Notes under the pieces: model-generated
Told to the model about the DNA's origin: nothing
Seen by the model: only the letters and a program-made list of their open reading frames with translations
The model's database searches: none
Made by a program: the position numbers and the translations under genes
Assembly: GCA_030598425.1 (NCBI GenBank)
Contig: JAUVPY010000020.1
Coordinates: 1-12,943, forward strand
Direction of reading: 5' to 3'
Length of the DNA: 12,943 bases
Source of the DNA: Anaerolineae bacterium
Lineage (GTDB): Bacteria; Chloroflexota; Anaerolineae; 4572-78; NAK82
Part shown: piece after piece, positions 1 through 6,597 of the stretch
How the letters are laid out: each line of letters opens with the position of its first letter
Position numbering within the stretch: the first letter of the stretch is position 1

Positions 1-930
1 AGCCAGAAAAGCCACGTATTCCCAGAAACTGAACAGCACAATCTTGGTCGTGGGAGACATGCCCGGGCGCCCTCTTGTACCGGCTACGATGCCGGCAGCC
101 ACGACGGCCAGCACCCCGCTGACGCCTACTTCGTCTGCGACCAGATATGCCCCATAGGCCAGTACCGCCGTCAAGGTGATCTCGACGAAGTAGTCGTCTA
201 TACGAAAGATTACGCCTGACACGAGCCAACCTAATAACGCGCCGATGCCCAATCCACCCAGGGACACCCACACAATCTCAACAAGGCCATCTATCGGAGT
301 GAAGGGTTTAACATCTGCGCCAGCTTCTGCGAGTGTGAGCGCAAGTGCGGCCGCTAACGCGATATCGAAGACGACGATGGCAATGCCATCGTTGAACAGG
401 CTCTCGCCCTCGACGGCGACGGACAGCCGACGCGGCACGCCCAGGTCTCGAAAGAGAGCCACCACCGCCACCGGGTCGGTGGCAGAGATGAGGGCGCCAA
501 ACACGGCTGCTACGGCCAGAGACAATCCTAAGGTGACCGAGATGATGCCGCCGATAATCAGCGTGCTGAGTATCACACCCGGCACCGCCAGGATCAGTAT
601 AGGGACCAGATTACGCCGCAGGTGGTTGAACTCCAGGTGGAAGGCGGCCTCGAAGATGAGGGGTGGGATGAACAAGGCCAGGATGAACTCGGGGTCGAAG
701 TCAAGCGCGGTCTGGACGAGCCTAGGAATCGGCTTATACAGGACCAGGGAGATACCGGGGATGAACTGGATGACCAGTTGATCCCCTTGGACGGCGACGA
801 ACAGTCCCACCAGCACCAGAGCCACGGTGTAGGGTAGGCGGATGCGGCGCACAACGATGGCTACGATGGAAGCGACCAGAAGCGAAACAATGATGAGTGC
901 TTCGAGGGCAAAGATTGGCTCTTCTAACAC
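1..930 (-). CDS. Na+/H+ antiporter, CPA1 (NhaP-like) family, 3' end outside window
   Basis: This is an inner-membrane cation:proton antiporter expected to exchange Na+ (or K+) for H+ in pH and salt homeostasis. The 310 codons in the window are open throughout and rich in hydrophobic helices. Family motifs are visible: LFIPPLIFEAAFH near residues 86-98, ATDPVAV with D152, and EGESLFNDG with N180-D181. The last two form the CPA1 ion-binding core; the N-D pair is typical of electroneutral exchangers. The start chosen is GTG at 930-928, giving (M)LEEPIFALEALI. It begins only 4 nt after the stop of the upstream membrane-protein gene, so the two are probably co-transcribed; no good Shine-Dalgarno is visible. 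The C-terminal helices and any cytoplasmic domain lie beyond base 1. The family call is firm; the ion preference cannot be read from the sequence. Confidence 0.93.
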   Translation of the reverse strand, partial: MLEEPIFALEALIIVSLLVASIVAIVVRRIRLPYTVALVLVGLFVAVQGDQLVIQFIPGISLVLYKPIPRLVQTALDFDPEFILALFIPPLIFEAAFHLEFNHLRRNLVPILILAVPGVILSTLIIGGIISVTLGLSLAVAAVFGALISATDPVAVVALFRDLGVPRRLSVAVEGESLFNDGIAIVVFDIALAAALALTLAEAGADVKPFTPIDGLVEIVWVSLGGLGIGALLGWLVSGVIFRIDDYFVEITLTAVLAYGAYLVADEVGVSGVLAVVAAGIVAGTRGRPGMSPTTKIVLFSFWEYVAFLA

Positions 931-934
931 GGCG

Positions 935-1660
935 TCACTCGTTTCGGACCGACAGTAGCACCGTGCACGGCTCTGGGTAATTGCCGGTCTTGTCCACAAC
1001 TATCAGGCGGAACTCGTAATCGCCCGAGGGAACGGACCGGGTGTCCCACGCCCCTAAAATACCACCATTGATCGAGTTGTCGAAGCGCTGAATGAAAGTC
1101 CAGTCGCCAAAGCCATTGCCCTGAAACTCGAATTTATAGTACGAGAATTCAGGGATGCTGGCCGAGCCAATGATTTGGATCACGCCCGAGACCGTAGCGC
1201 CGGTACCAGGCTCTGAGATACGGACGCCGGGATTGAGGCAGTTGGCTGGTACGCCCACGGCTATCTCCAGGGTCGGGGTGATGGTCTCAAGCGGCAGCAA
1301 GGTGGGACGCGGGCGTGGTGTGCCCGTAGGTGTCGGGGTTGGTAGCAAGGGCGGGGGGGTGGGTGAGGGGGGTAACACAATAAGCGCTGTTGGAGTAGGG
1401 GCGACCTCAGGCAACGGGATTTCGTCCACCAGCGTCTGTGACGTGTAAAACACACCGCCGATGACTATAACAGTCACCAGGAACCCTATGCTTGCCTGCG
1501 CCATCCGTCCGGCGGCCGACTCGCGCTCCAGGGCAAAGATGGAATTGTCGCGTTCCCGGCGGGCTACCAAGTAGGCGCGTAAGAAGAGGAGCGCAACAAG
1601 GCCGAGCAACAAATAAAGCCAGATCGCATAGTCGGCGATCAGCTTGACGAGAATAGTCAT
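935..1660 (-). CDS. Membrane-anchored protein with Pro/Thr-rich linker and Ig-like extracellular domain
   Basis: A 241-residue protein that I do not recognise as a named family. There are two hydrophobic helices, about residues 13-33 and 57-74, separated by a charged cytoplasmic-type segment (ARRERDNSIFALERES). A Pro/Thr-rich linker follows (about 85-135), and then a beta-rich domain (about 142-239) containing GVRISEPGTGATVSG, YKFEFQ and SGDYEFRLIVVD. The last domain resembles the Ig/FN3-like modules used by Chloroflexota surface proteins. Cys141 and Cys232 flank it and could form a disulfide. The linker and domain would sit outside the membrane. The start is ATG at 1660; the Shine-Dalgarno is weak, but a promoter lies at 1711-1739. 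It precedes the antiporter gene by 4 nt. The function is unknown; a sensor or partner role for the transporter is only a guess from position. Confidence 0.85.
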   Translation of the reverse strand: MTILVKLIADYAIWLYLLLGLVALLFLRAYLVARRERDNSIFALERESAAGRMAQASIGFLVTVIVIGGVFYTSQTLVDEIPLPEVAPTPTALIVLPPSPTPPPLLPTPTPTGTPRPRPTLLPLETITPTLEIAVGVPANCLNPGVRISEPGTGATVSGVIQIIGSASIPEFSYYKFEFQGNGFGDWTFIQRFDNSINGGILGAWDTRSVPSGDYEFRLIVVDKTGNYPEPCTVLLSVRNE

Positions 1661-1710
1661 TGGGGATGTACCGCCCTATCATCGAGGGTTGCCGCGATGC
1701 TATCTCCCCA

Positions 1711-1739
1711 AGTATAAGGGCAGCGAGCTTCTGTGGCAA
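1711..1739 (-). promoter_or_regulatory. Sigma70-type promoter for the membrane protein-antiporter pair
   Basis: Reading the minus strand, TTGCCA (1739-1734) is followed after exactly 17 bp by TATACT (1716-1711). Each hexamer matches 5 of 6 consensus bases. The predicted transcription start is near 1704, leaving about 44 nt of leader before the ATG at 1660. A perfect 10-bp palindrome, AAGTTAACTT (1745-1754), sits just upstream of the -35 and covers the stop of the phosphorylase gene. It could be an operator or chance. Confidence 0.6.
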
Positions 1740-1752
1740 ATCTGAAGTTAAC

Positions 1753-2607
1753 TTAAACCGGCGGCAAGTCGCGCAGAACACCCTTGAGCAAGCCAATCAA
1801 CCTGGGCACGATGATCCTGCCGGCCTCCAGCACTTCCTCGTGGGTAGTTTCTCTATCCTCGCTGGGGTCGGAGATGGCCACGTTGCTGATGCCCGACACG
1901 CCCATCACCCGGGTGCCGCCGTGGCGGGCGACAGTTACCTCGGGCACGGTGGACATGCCGACCGCATCGGCGCCGGCAGCGCGTAAGAACCGGATGTCGG
2001 CGGGTGTCTCAAAGCTGGGACCGGCCAGGCACATATACACACCCTCTTGCAAAGTGAAACCCAGATCGGAGGCCACACGACGGGCGATCATCTGCAAAGC
2101 CCGATCATAGGCGCAGGACATATCGGGGAAACGCGGGCCGAACTCGTCCAGGTTGGGGCCGCGCAGTGGGTTCAGGCCAGCCATGCCGATGATATTGATG
2201 TGATCAGTGATGAGCATCAGGTCGCCGGGCTGGAACCTAAGGTTGATACCCCCCGCCGCGTTGGTGACGAACAGAGTGTGCACTCCCAACACTTGCATCA
2301 CCCGCACTGGAAGTGTGATGCGCTGCATCGAATAGCCCTCGTAGTAGTGGGTGCGGCCCTGCATCACCATCACCGATTGCCCCGCTAACTCACCGATAAC
2401 CAGGCTCCCCATATGTCCCTCAATGGTGGAGACGGGGAAGTGTGGGATTTCGGAGAAGGGGATGGCGTCAGCTTTCCCAACCTCATCGGCCAGGGGGCTG
2501 AGACCCGAACCCAAAATCAGACCGATTTGAGGATGGTGTCTGGTTCGGTTTCGAATGGCATCAGCCGCCTCGTCGAACTCTTTGCGGGTGAAAAACTCGT
2601 CACTCAT
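1753..2607 (-). CDS. Purine-nucleoside phosphorylase (trimeric PNP/MTAP family)
   Basis: It catalyses phosphorolysis of inosine and guanosine to the free base plus ribose-1-phosphate in purine salvage, in the cytoplasm. The 284 residues match the usual family length. Visible active-site elements are GSG (S34), EGHMG (H65), GRTHYYEG (R85, H87), TNAAGG (116-120), GPSFET (E200), GMST (M218), SGISN (N242) and THEEVL (H256). These correspond residue for residue to the human enzyme set, including the Glu/Asn pair that selects 6-oxopurines, so inosine/guanosine is the expected substrate rather than methylthioadenosine. The reading frame extends upstream to 2658, but ATG 2607 is preferred because GGGGGAG lies 6-7 nt upstream. 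It follows the recombinase gene on the same strand with a 149-bp gap holding a hairpin and a possible own promoter. Family confidence is very high. Confidence 0.96.
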   Translation of the reverse strand: MSDEFFTRKEFDEAADAIRNRTRHHPQIGLILGSGLSPLADEVGKADAIPFSEIPHFPVSTIEGHMGSLVIGELAGQSVMVMQGRTHYYEGYSMQRITLPVRVMQVLGVHTLFVTNAAGGINLRFQPGDLMLITDHINIIGMAGLNPLRGPNLDEFGPRFPDMSCAYDRALQMIARRVASDLGFTLQEGVYMCLAGPSFETPADIRFLRAAGADAVGMSTVPEVTVARHGGTRVMGVSGISNVAISDPSEDRETTHEEVLEAGRIIVPRLIGLLKGVLRDLPPV

Positions 2608-2634
2608 TTGATTCTCCCCCGTGCGGGATAACAA

Positions 2635-2672
2635 AACGCTCATATTCGCATCGCGCACCCAATATGAGCGTT
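2635..2672 (-). terminator. 12-bp perfect inverted repeat; possible terminator of the recombinase gene or operator of the phosphorylase gene
   Basis: The arms AACGCTCATATT (2635-2646) and AATATGAGCGTT (2661-2672) are perfectly complementary around a 14-nt loop. Reading the minus strand, the second arm runs into a T-rich stretch (GTTTTGTTAT), as in an intrinsic terminator for the recombinase transcript, although the stem is AT-rich. The same DNA overlaps an extended -10 candidate, so a repressor-binding operator is an alternative. Terminator versus operator is unresolved. Confidence 0.45.
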
Positions 2673-2678
2673 ATACCA
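2670..2678 (-). promoter_or_regulatory. Possible extended -10 promoter for purine-nucleoside phosphorylase
   Basis: On the minus strand TGGTATAAC (2678-2670) fits the extended -10 pattern TGnTATAAT with one mismatch, but the -35 region at the right distance (ACGATC) is poor. It would start transcription near 2663, inside the 12-bp inverted repeat, with a leader of about 56 nt. A small dyad, TTGCATTGCAA (2680-2690), lies directly upstream. This is weak evidence; the gene may instead be read from the recombinase promoter. Confidence 0.3.
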
Positions 2679-2756
2679 ATTGCATTGCAAAAGATCGTAT
2701 TCAGCAGAACCCCCACCGGCCGCCCCAGGCACCTGACCTTAGCGTTGGATGGGTGA

Positions 2757-3629
2757 CTATGTGTCCGTCTCCTGGCCGATGCGTTGATAAACCTGAGTCG
2801 TCGATATGTTGGCGTGTCCCAACAGCTTCTGGATATCCTGAAGAGATTTACCTTGGCTCAGCTTGTGAGCAGCAAAGGAGTGCCGCAGCGTGTGAGGCGT
2901 TACGTCCTCAGAGATACCTACTTCGTCCACGTAATGCTTGATAATGAGCCACAGCCCTTGGCGAGTGAGCCGTTGCCCACGGTGGTTGAGGAAAAGAGCG
3001 CGCTCCTCTGGATCGCGCACCAGTTGCATACGGCCCTTGTTGAGATAGGTTTGCAGCGCATCAAGAGCCCGGTCACCGACGGGGATGATCCGCTCCTTGG
3101 TGGATGCCTTCTTACCCCGCACGCGGACCGTACCCGAGGCCAGGTTCACGTCACTTACGTCGAGAGAAACCAGTTCGGTTACGCGCATACCGGAAGCGTA
3201 AAGCATTTCCAATAACGCGTGGTCGCGTTGCGATTTGGCCGACTTGCCTTCGGCAGTAGCCGCTAAGAGGCGTTCGATGTCCTCACGGGAGATGGCTTTG
3301 GGTAGGCGCTTTTTGACCTTGGGGGAATCCAGCGTGGCCGTCGGGTCGTCAGCTATAACCTTCTCAGCCATCAGATAGTGGAAGAAAGATTTGATGGCAG
3401 CTACTTTGCGTGCCACCGTGGAGGATGTGTATTCTCGCTCCTTTAGGTTCAAGACGTAGTTGATGATCGTGTCTTTGTCAACCGCTGCCCAGGAAGGGTA
3501 TTGGTGGTCTTGTTGTTCAAGGTACCGCAAAAACTGGGTGAGATCGTTTCGGTAAGCGGCAATCGTATTGTCGGCATACCCCTTCTCATTGTCCAAGAAG
3601 TCGAGAAAGTTCTGAATTTGTTCTTGCAT
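2757..3629 (-). CDS. Tyrosine recombinase, XerC/XerD type
   Basis: A site-specific recombinase expected to resolve chromosome dimers at a dif site with a partner Xer protein. Its 290 residues are close to XerC/D length. The N-terminal SAM-like DNA-binding domain spans about 1-92 (FLDNEKGYADNTIAAYRNDL). The catalytic domain follows, with R149 in ASGMRVTEL, a beta-hairpin lysine at about K173 (RGKKASTKER, slightly longer than the usual GKGNKER), H246 and R249 in HTLRH, H272 in LLGH, and the nucleophile Y281 in TTQVYQRI. All catalytic residues are present. The ATG at 3629 has AGGAGG 8 nt upstream and its own promoter at 3691-3718. No integrase-type arm-binding domain, att repeats or phage genes are nearby, so a chromosomal Xer role is more likely than a mobile-element integrase. 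XerC versus XerD cannot be decided from this window. Confidence 0.92.
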   Translation of the reverse strand: MQEQIQNFLDFLDNEKGYADNTIAAYRNDLTQFLRYLEQQDHQYPSWAAVDKDTIINYVLNLKEREYTSSTVARKVAAIKSFFHYLMAEKVIADDPTATLDSPKVKKRLPKAISREDIERLLAATAEGKSAKSQRDHALLEMLYASGMRVTELVSLDVSDVNLASGTVRVRGKKASTKERIIPVGDRALDALQTYLNKGRMQLVRDPEERALFLNHRGQRLTRQGLWLIIKHYVDEVGISEDVTPHTLRHSFAAHKLSQGKSLQDIQKLLGHANISTTQVYQRIGQETDT

Positions 3630-3690
3630 TAGTCAATCCTCCTGCGGCACCATGGGGAGAGAGCGCGCCAACTCCCATCGATACATAACT

Positions 3691-3718
3691 ATTGTACCAC
3701 AACTTTGCATAAAATCAA
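3691..3718 (-). promoter_or_regulatory. Sigma70-type promoter for the Xer recombinase
   Basis: On the minus strand, TTGATT (3718-3713) is followed by a 16-bp spacer and TACAAT (3696-3691). The predicted start is near 3684, giving a leader of about 55 nt that contains the AGGAGG ribosome-binding site at 3638-3643. Confidence 0.55.
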
Positions 3719-3724
3719 GTCCTG

Positions 3725-3771
3725 GTTTCGAGAGGGTGCGGCCTGGGATTTCGGACAGACCCTTTCGAGAC
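3725..3771. other. Intergenic hairpin, 13-bp stem
   Basis: GTTTCGAGAGGGT (3725-3737) pairs with ACCCTTTCGAGAC (3759-3771). All 13 positions pair as RNA, two of them as G-U wobbles, and the loop is 21 nt. It lies just upstream of the recombinase promoter. Neither strand has a T-run directly after it, so it is not an obvious terminator. A competing shorter pairing (CGGAC with GTCCG nearby) exists. The role is unknown: a structured small RNA, a protein site or chance. Confidence 0.35.
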
Positions 3772-3941
3772 GTCGTCCGGCTCGAGCTTCTTCGGATAGG
3801 CTCTTAATGTGTCGATCTTGTCCAACAAGCCGCAGCCTGTTGAGGGGGCCTGAATTCTGGAGCAGGCTCTTGCTGAGGTTATATTGGTGACATAAGTATA
3901 TCATGAATCCTCTACTAAGGCAAGGAAGTATATGTAAAGTA

Positions 3942-4080
3942 GGCTGTCTCAGATTTTGGGCGAGTTAGGTGCAACGCACTTGAAGCCGACCATCAGCTTG
4001 AGAATCACGCTTTGGGGTATGAGCTTCTGTTGTTTGAAACGTGCGGAGGAAGTGCGTTGCACCCAGAATTTGGGACAAAC
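3942..4080. mobile_element. Candidate MITE or relic of an insertion sequence (terminal inverted repeats, no transposase)
   Basis: A perfect 14-bp inverted repeat, GGTGCAACGCACTT (3968-3981) and AAGTGCGTTGCACC (4050-4063), is extended outward by a second complementary block. TGTCTCAGATTTTGGG (3945-3960) matches the reverse complement of 4062-4077 at 13 of 16 positions. The left arm carries about 9 extra bases (3961-3969) between the blocks. The ends therefore look like diverged terminal inverted repeats of about 28-37 bp around a core of under 70 bp, with no transposase frame. I see no clear target-site duplication. This fits a non-autonomous miniature element or a deleted IS; a regulatory hairpin is the alternative. 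It ends about 20 bp before the -35 of the lipoprotein promoter. Confidence 0.5.
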
Positions 4081-4100
4081 CCCCGGCGCAGGAATATCTT

Positions 4101-4128
4101 TTGGCCTGGTCTGGGCCTGTGGTATAAT
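4101..4128 (+). promoter_or_regulatory. Extended -10 promoter of the LysM lipoprotein operon (likely leaderless)
   Basis: TATAAT (4123-4128) is a perfect -10 and is preceded by TGG, completing the extended -10 TGGTATAAT. A weak -35, TTGGCC, lies at 4101-4106 with a 16-bp spacer. Transcription should begin about 7 nt after the -10, near 4135, while the ATG is at 4137. There is no Shine-Dalgarno between them, so the first gene is probably translated from a leaderless or nearly leaderless mRNA. Confidence 0.65.
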
Positions 4129-4136
4129 GCGTCGAT

Positions 4137-5108
4137 ATGCGAGAACATTTTGTTATTCTGGTTGCACTACTGTTCTTTTTGGGAGGTTGTGGCCGATTGA
4201 TCACGCCAGCGCCTGAGGTGACACCCGTGGTGGTCGTGCCAACTGCCACACTGTTGGCGACCAAGCCACCGCCTCCCACATTTACACCAGCGCCGGCCAC
4301 CCCGGCGCCTACGCCCACACTTACGTTGACACCCACGCCAATCGTCTATCAGATACAGTCGGGCGATACCCTGTTGGCAATTGCGGCCGAATTTGGCATA
4401 CCGGCCGAGGCGATCCAGGAAGCCAATGGCATTATCGACCCACGTCGCCTTCAAATCGGCCAGGCGCTTATTATCCCACACCCAGAGACGGATGCCGAGC
4501 AACCTCCTACCCCGACACCAACCCCGCCACCGATGACGATTAGGAAATTGAACTTCCAGCGGACGCCAACCGGAGGTCTGTGGGCATCGGGCGAGATTCA
4601 CAACCCAGGTTCCGACCCTGTTTCGGAAGTGATGGTCCAGATATCGCTCTTTGATGGGGACGGCCAGATGCTGGCCAGCGAAAGCGCGTATCCTCAGCTT
4701 GACGTGGTGCCTCCGGGCCAGGCGGTATCGTTCGCCATCCTTTTCAGTAATCCGCCACGTGAATTTGCTCAGTACCAGGCAGTGGTACTGGCCGGTGTGC
4801 CGACGTCCCCTAACACACGCTATTACTTAGACCTGGTCGCGAGTGATTTGCAGGGACGGGCAGTGGACGCTGCTCGCTACAGAGTGAAGGGCGATTTGCA
4901 AAATGCCGGGACCAGCGACGTGGAAGGCTTGCGGCTGCTGGTCACTGCTTACGATGACCAGGATCGCGTCGTAGCGGTTCGGCAAGCGGACCTGTCGGTG
5001 TCTGTGCTTCGCTCTGCAGCCACCACACCATTCGAGGTAGAACTGACGCTCACCGGGAGCCCGGTTGTCACTTTCTCAGTCCAAGCTCAGGGTCTACGAA
5101 TGGAATAA
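4137..5108 (+). CDS. LysM-domain lipoprotein with FxLYD-like repeats
   Basis: A predicted surface lipoprotein of 323 residues that binds peptidoglycan or a related glycan. The signal peptide MREHFVILVALLFFLGGC ends in a lipobox with Cys18 as the lipidated residue, which also fixes the start. A Pro/Thr-rich stalk (about 22-69) is followed by one LysM motif (about 70-114: YQIQSGDTLLAIAAEFGI ... LQIGQALIIP), a second Pro/Thr linker (about 122-133), and then two beta-rich modules (about 136-205 and 235-320). The latter resemble the FxLYD-type domains found in secreted bacterial proteins (GGLWASGEIHNPGSDPVSEV; RYRVKGDLQNAGTSDVEGL). No catalytic domain is present, so a structural or adaptor role is likely. 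It is the first gene of the plus-strand run; the acyltransferase gene starts 14 nt downstream. The LysM and lipoprotein calls are firm; the C-terminal family name is my judgement from pattern. Confidence 0.9.
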   Translation: MREHFVILVALLFFLGGCGRLITPAPEVTPVVVVPTATLLATKPPPPTFTPAPATPAPTPTLTLTPTPIVYQIQSGDTLLAIAAEFGIPAEAIQEANGIIDPRRLQIGQALIIPHPETDAEQPPTPTPTPPPMTIRKLNFQRTPTGGLWASGEIHNPGSDPVSEVMVQISLFDGDGQMLASESAYPQLDVVPPGQAVSFAILFSNPPREFAQYQAVVLAGVPTSPNTRYYLDLVASDLQGRAVDAARYRVKGDLQNAGTSDVEGLRLLVTAYDDQDRVVAVRQADLSVSVLRSAATTPFEVELTLTGSPVVTFSVQAQGLRME

Positions 5109-5122
5109 GGAGAGATTAGTCC

Positions 5123-5794
5123 ATGCGATATCGGAGAGCCTGGTATCGTTTCGTTTACGTGGTCGCTTCAGCCTTATTCAAAACAATATGCCGAGTTGAA
5201 ACGGAGGGTCAGTCAAACGTCCCAGAGACAGGACCTCTTATTTTGGCCAGCAACCATCTGCATTTCTTCGACCCGCTTTTGGTGCTGGCGGCTTTGCCCT
5301 ATCGCTATGTAACGGTCTTGGTGGCCGAGAAATGGGCCGAAACGTGGCCCATTAGCTGGTTTCTGAAGTCGATTGGGGCCATCTTCGTTCTTCGAGGGGA
5401 AGTGGATCGAGAAGCTCTCAACAAATGCCTGGCCGTCTTCGAGGAGGATGGCATCTTGGGTCTGGCCCCGGAGGGGACGCGCAGCCGTAGCGGGACGATG
5501 CAGCGCGCCAAGCCTGGCATCGCCTATCTGGCTACCAAGGCCGACGTGCCGATCCTCCCACTAGGAATCTCGGGTCAGAACCAAATGCTCGCCGAGTGGA
5601 AGCGGTTGCGTCGACCGCGTATTGTAGTGCGCTTTGGCCAGCTTTTCAGGCTGGAGCCTGTGCAAGGGCGCCGAAAGGTCCGGCAATTGCAGGAACGCTC
5701 CGACGAAGTGATGCGACGTATCGCAGTGCTAGTAAACGAAGATTTGCGCGGCGTGTATACTGATTCGGTCCGCGAATTGGAGCCAACGGCCTGA
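5123..5794 (+). CDS. plsC: 1-acyl-sn-glycerol-3-phosphate acyltransferase (PlsC family)
   Basis: It transfers an acyl chain to lysophosphatidic acid to make phosphatidic acid, the second acylation of phospholipid synthesis, at the inner face of the membrane. The 223 residues fit short PlsC proteins. The catalytic HX4D motif is NHLHFFDP (H45, D50). The acceptor-binding motif is APEGTRSRSG (E117-R120), and VPILPLGISG (142-151) corresponds to the conserved Pro motif. A hydrophobic N-terminal segment (about 8-22) may anchor it. The ATG at 5123 is preceded by AGGAGA and lies 14 nt after the lipoprotein stop, so both belong to one operon. Other acyltransferases of this fold, such as lysophospholipid or lipid A-type enzymes, share these motifs, so the exact acceptor is inferred. 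Confidence 0.92.
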   Translation: MRYRRAWYRFVYVVASALFKTICRVETEGQSNVPETGPLILASNHLHFFDPLLVLAALPYRYVTVLVAEKWAETWPISWFLKSIGAIFVLRGEVDREALNKCLAVFEEDGILGLAPEGTRSRSGTMQRAKPGIAYLATKADVPILPLGISGQNQMLAEWKRLRRPRIVVRFGQLFRLEPVQGRRKVRQLQERSDEVMRRIAVLVNEDLRGVYTDSVRELEPTA

Positions 5795-5832
5795 TCGGCA
5801 TAGTCAAAGACATTTGGGATGAGAAAACGTTT

Positions 5833-6597
5833 ATGGACAAATCTGATCGGCCGTTAATCGGGATACCGTGTCGCAGCGATGGCTCGATGATGTATAAAGG
5901 TCGGCACATAAACGCCCAAAACTCGTCATACATTCGAGCCGTTATAAATGCCGGCGGTGTGCCCTTTCTTATCCCACTGGAGGCGCGAGACGAGGTGCTG
6001 CGGGCCCTCTTCGCTCAGGCCAGCGGTATCTTGCTGACCGGCGGCGGCGACATCGGCCCCCAGTTTTTTGGGGAGGCGCCCCACGCGCCACTTGACGATG
6101 TGCAGTCGGCACGCGATGAGCTGGAGCTCACAGTGGTCCGCTGGGCGCTGGAGGAAGACAAGCCACTGTTTGGCATCTGCCGCGGCATGCAGGTGATGAA
6201 TGTGGCTGCGGGCGGCTCGCTAATCCAAGACATCGCCTCGCAATGTCCCGATGCGGATAAACACGACTATTTCTATTCACAAGACTATCCTCGCGATTTT
6301 CTGGCACACCGGGTGACGGTTGATGCGGGTTCAAAACTGAGCGCGGTGCTGAGTGACGATCATCCGCCTGTCAACAGCTTGCACCATCAAGGCCTCAAAG
6401 AGGTGCCATCAACCTATCGCATTGGGGCTCACTCCCCCGATGGCATCATTGAAGGTATCGAAGTGGACCACCACCCTTTTGCCGTTGGCGTTCAGTGGCA
6501 CCCGGAGGAATTAGTAGCCAACCAGGAAACGGCACGCTGTTTGTTTCTGGCCTTTGTTGACGTATGCAGGAATGGGAAGGATGGTCCCACACCCTGA
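5833..6597 (+). CDS. Class I glutamine amidotransferase-like hydrolase, peptidase C26 (PuuD-type gamma-glutamyl-GABA hydrolase)
   Basis: A 254-residue cytoplasmic hydrolase with the class I glutaminase fold. The catalytic triad is visible: Cys116 in GICRGMQVMN, His223 and Glu225 in GVQWHPEE. The oxyanion region TGGGDIGPQFF (69-79) is typical of the PuuD/peptidase C26 group. That group cleaves gamma-glutamyl bonds, for example gamma-glutamyl-GABA in putrescine breakdown. No other putrescine-pathway gene (PuuA, PuuB, PuuC type) is in the window, so the physiological gamma-glutamyl substrate is open. ATG 5833 is used; the upstream purine-rich stretch GGGATGAG is only a modest ribosome-binding site. 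The gap to the acyltransferase is 38 bp, and its 3' end overlaps the next gene by 17 bp. Confidence 0.9.
   Translation: MDKSDRPLIGIPCRSDGSMMYKGRHINAQNSSYIRAVINAGGVPFLIPLEARDEVLRALFAQASGILLTGGGDIGPQFFGEAPHAPLDDVQSARDELELTVVRWALEEDKPLFGICRGMQVMNVAAGGSLIQDIASQCPDADKHDYFYSQDYPRDFLAHRVTVDAGSKLSAVLSDDHPPVNSLHHQGLKEVPSTYRIGAHSPDGIIEGIEVDHHPFAVGVQWHPEELVANQETARCLFLAFVDVCRNGKDGPTP

Larger units (their letters stand above)
3630..4136. other. Divergent intergenic region of about 500 bp without a supported gene
   Basis: This stretch separates the minus-strand recombinase from the plus-strand lipoprotein gene. It holds the recombinase promoter, a hairpin at 3725-3771, a dif-like string at 3886-3905, a MITE-like inverted-repeat element at 3942-4080 and the lipoprotein promoter at 4101-4128. 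Open frames of 60-120 codons exist on both strands, but none has a ribosome-binding site, a recognisable motif or natural composition, and two of them run through the promoters. The sequence is visibly more AT-rich around 3880-3940 than the flanking genes. Confidence 0.6.

Noticed and set aside
245..781. 178-codon plus-strand open frame
   Set aside because: It is antisense to the antiporter, which has clear CPA1 motifs; the Ser/Ala/Arg-rich translation is typical of a shadow frame.
2757..3629. Recombinase read as the integrase of an integrative element
   Set aside because: Size and domains fit XerC/D; no tRNA, att repeats, excisionase or cargo genes are present.
3689..3904. 71-codon minus-strand open frame in the intergenic region
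   Set aside because: It covers the recombinase promoter and hairpin, has no ribosome-binding site and shows no recognisable motif.
3956..4216. 86-codon plus-strand open frame running through the MITE-like element into the lipoprotein gene
   Set aside because: It reads through inverted repeats and the promoter and overlaps the well-supported lipoprotein in another frame; its composition is unnatural.
4260..4340. Repetitive CCxACx pattern as a DNA tandem repeat
   Set aside because: It is explained by codons of the Pro/Thr-rich stalk of the lipoprotein; the same applies to 1300-1400 in the Ig-domain protein.
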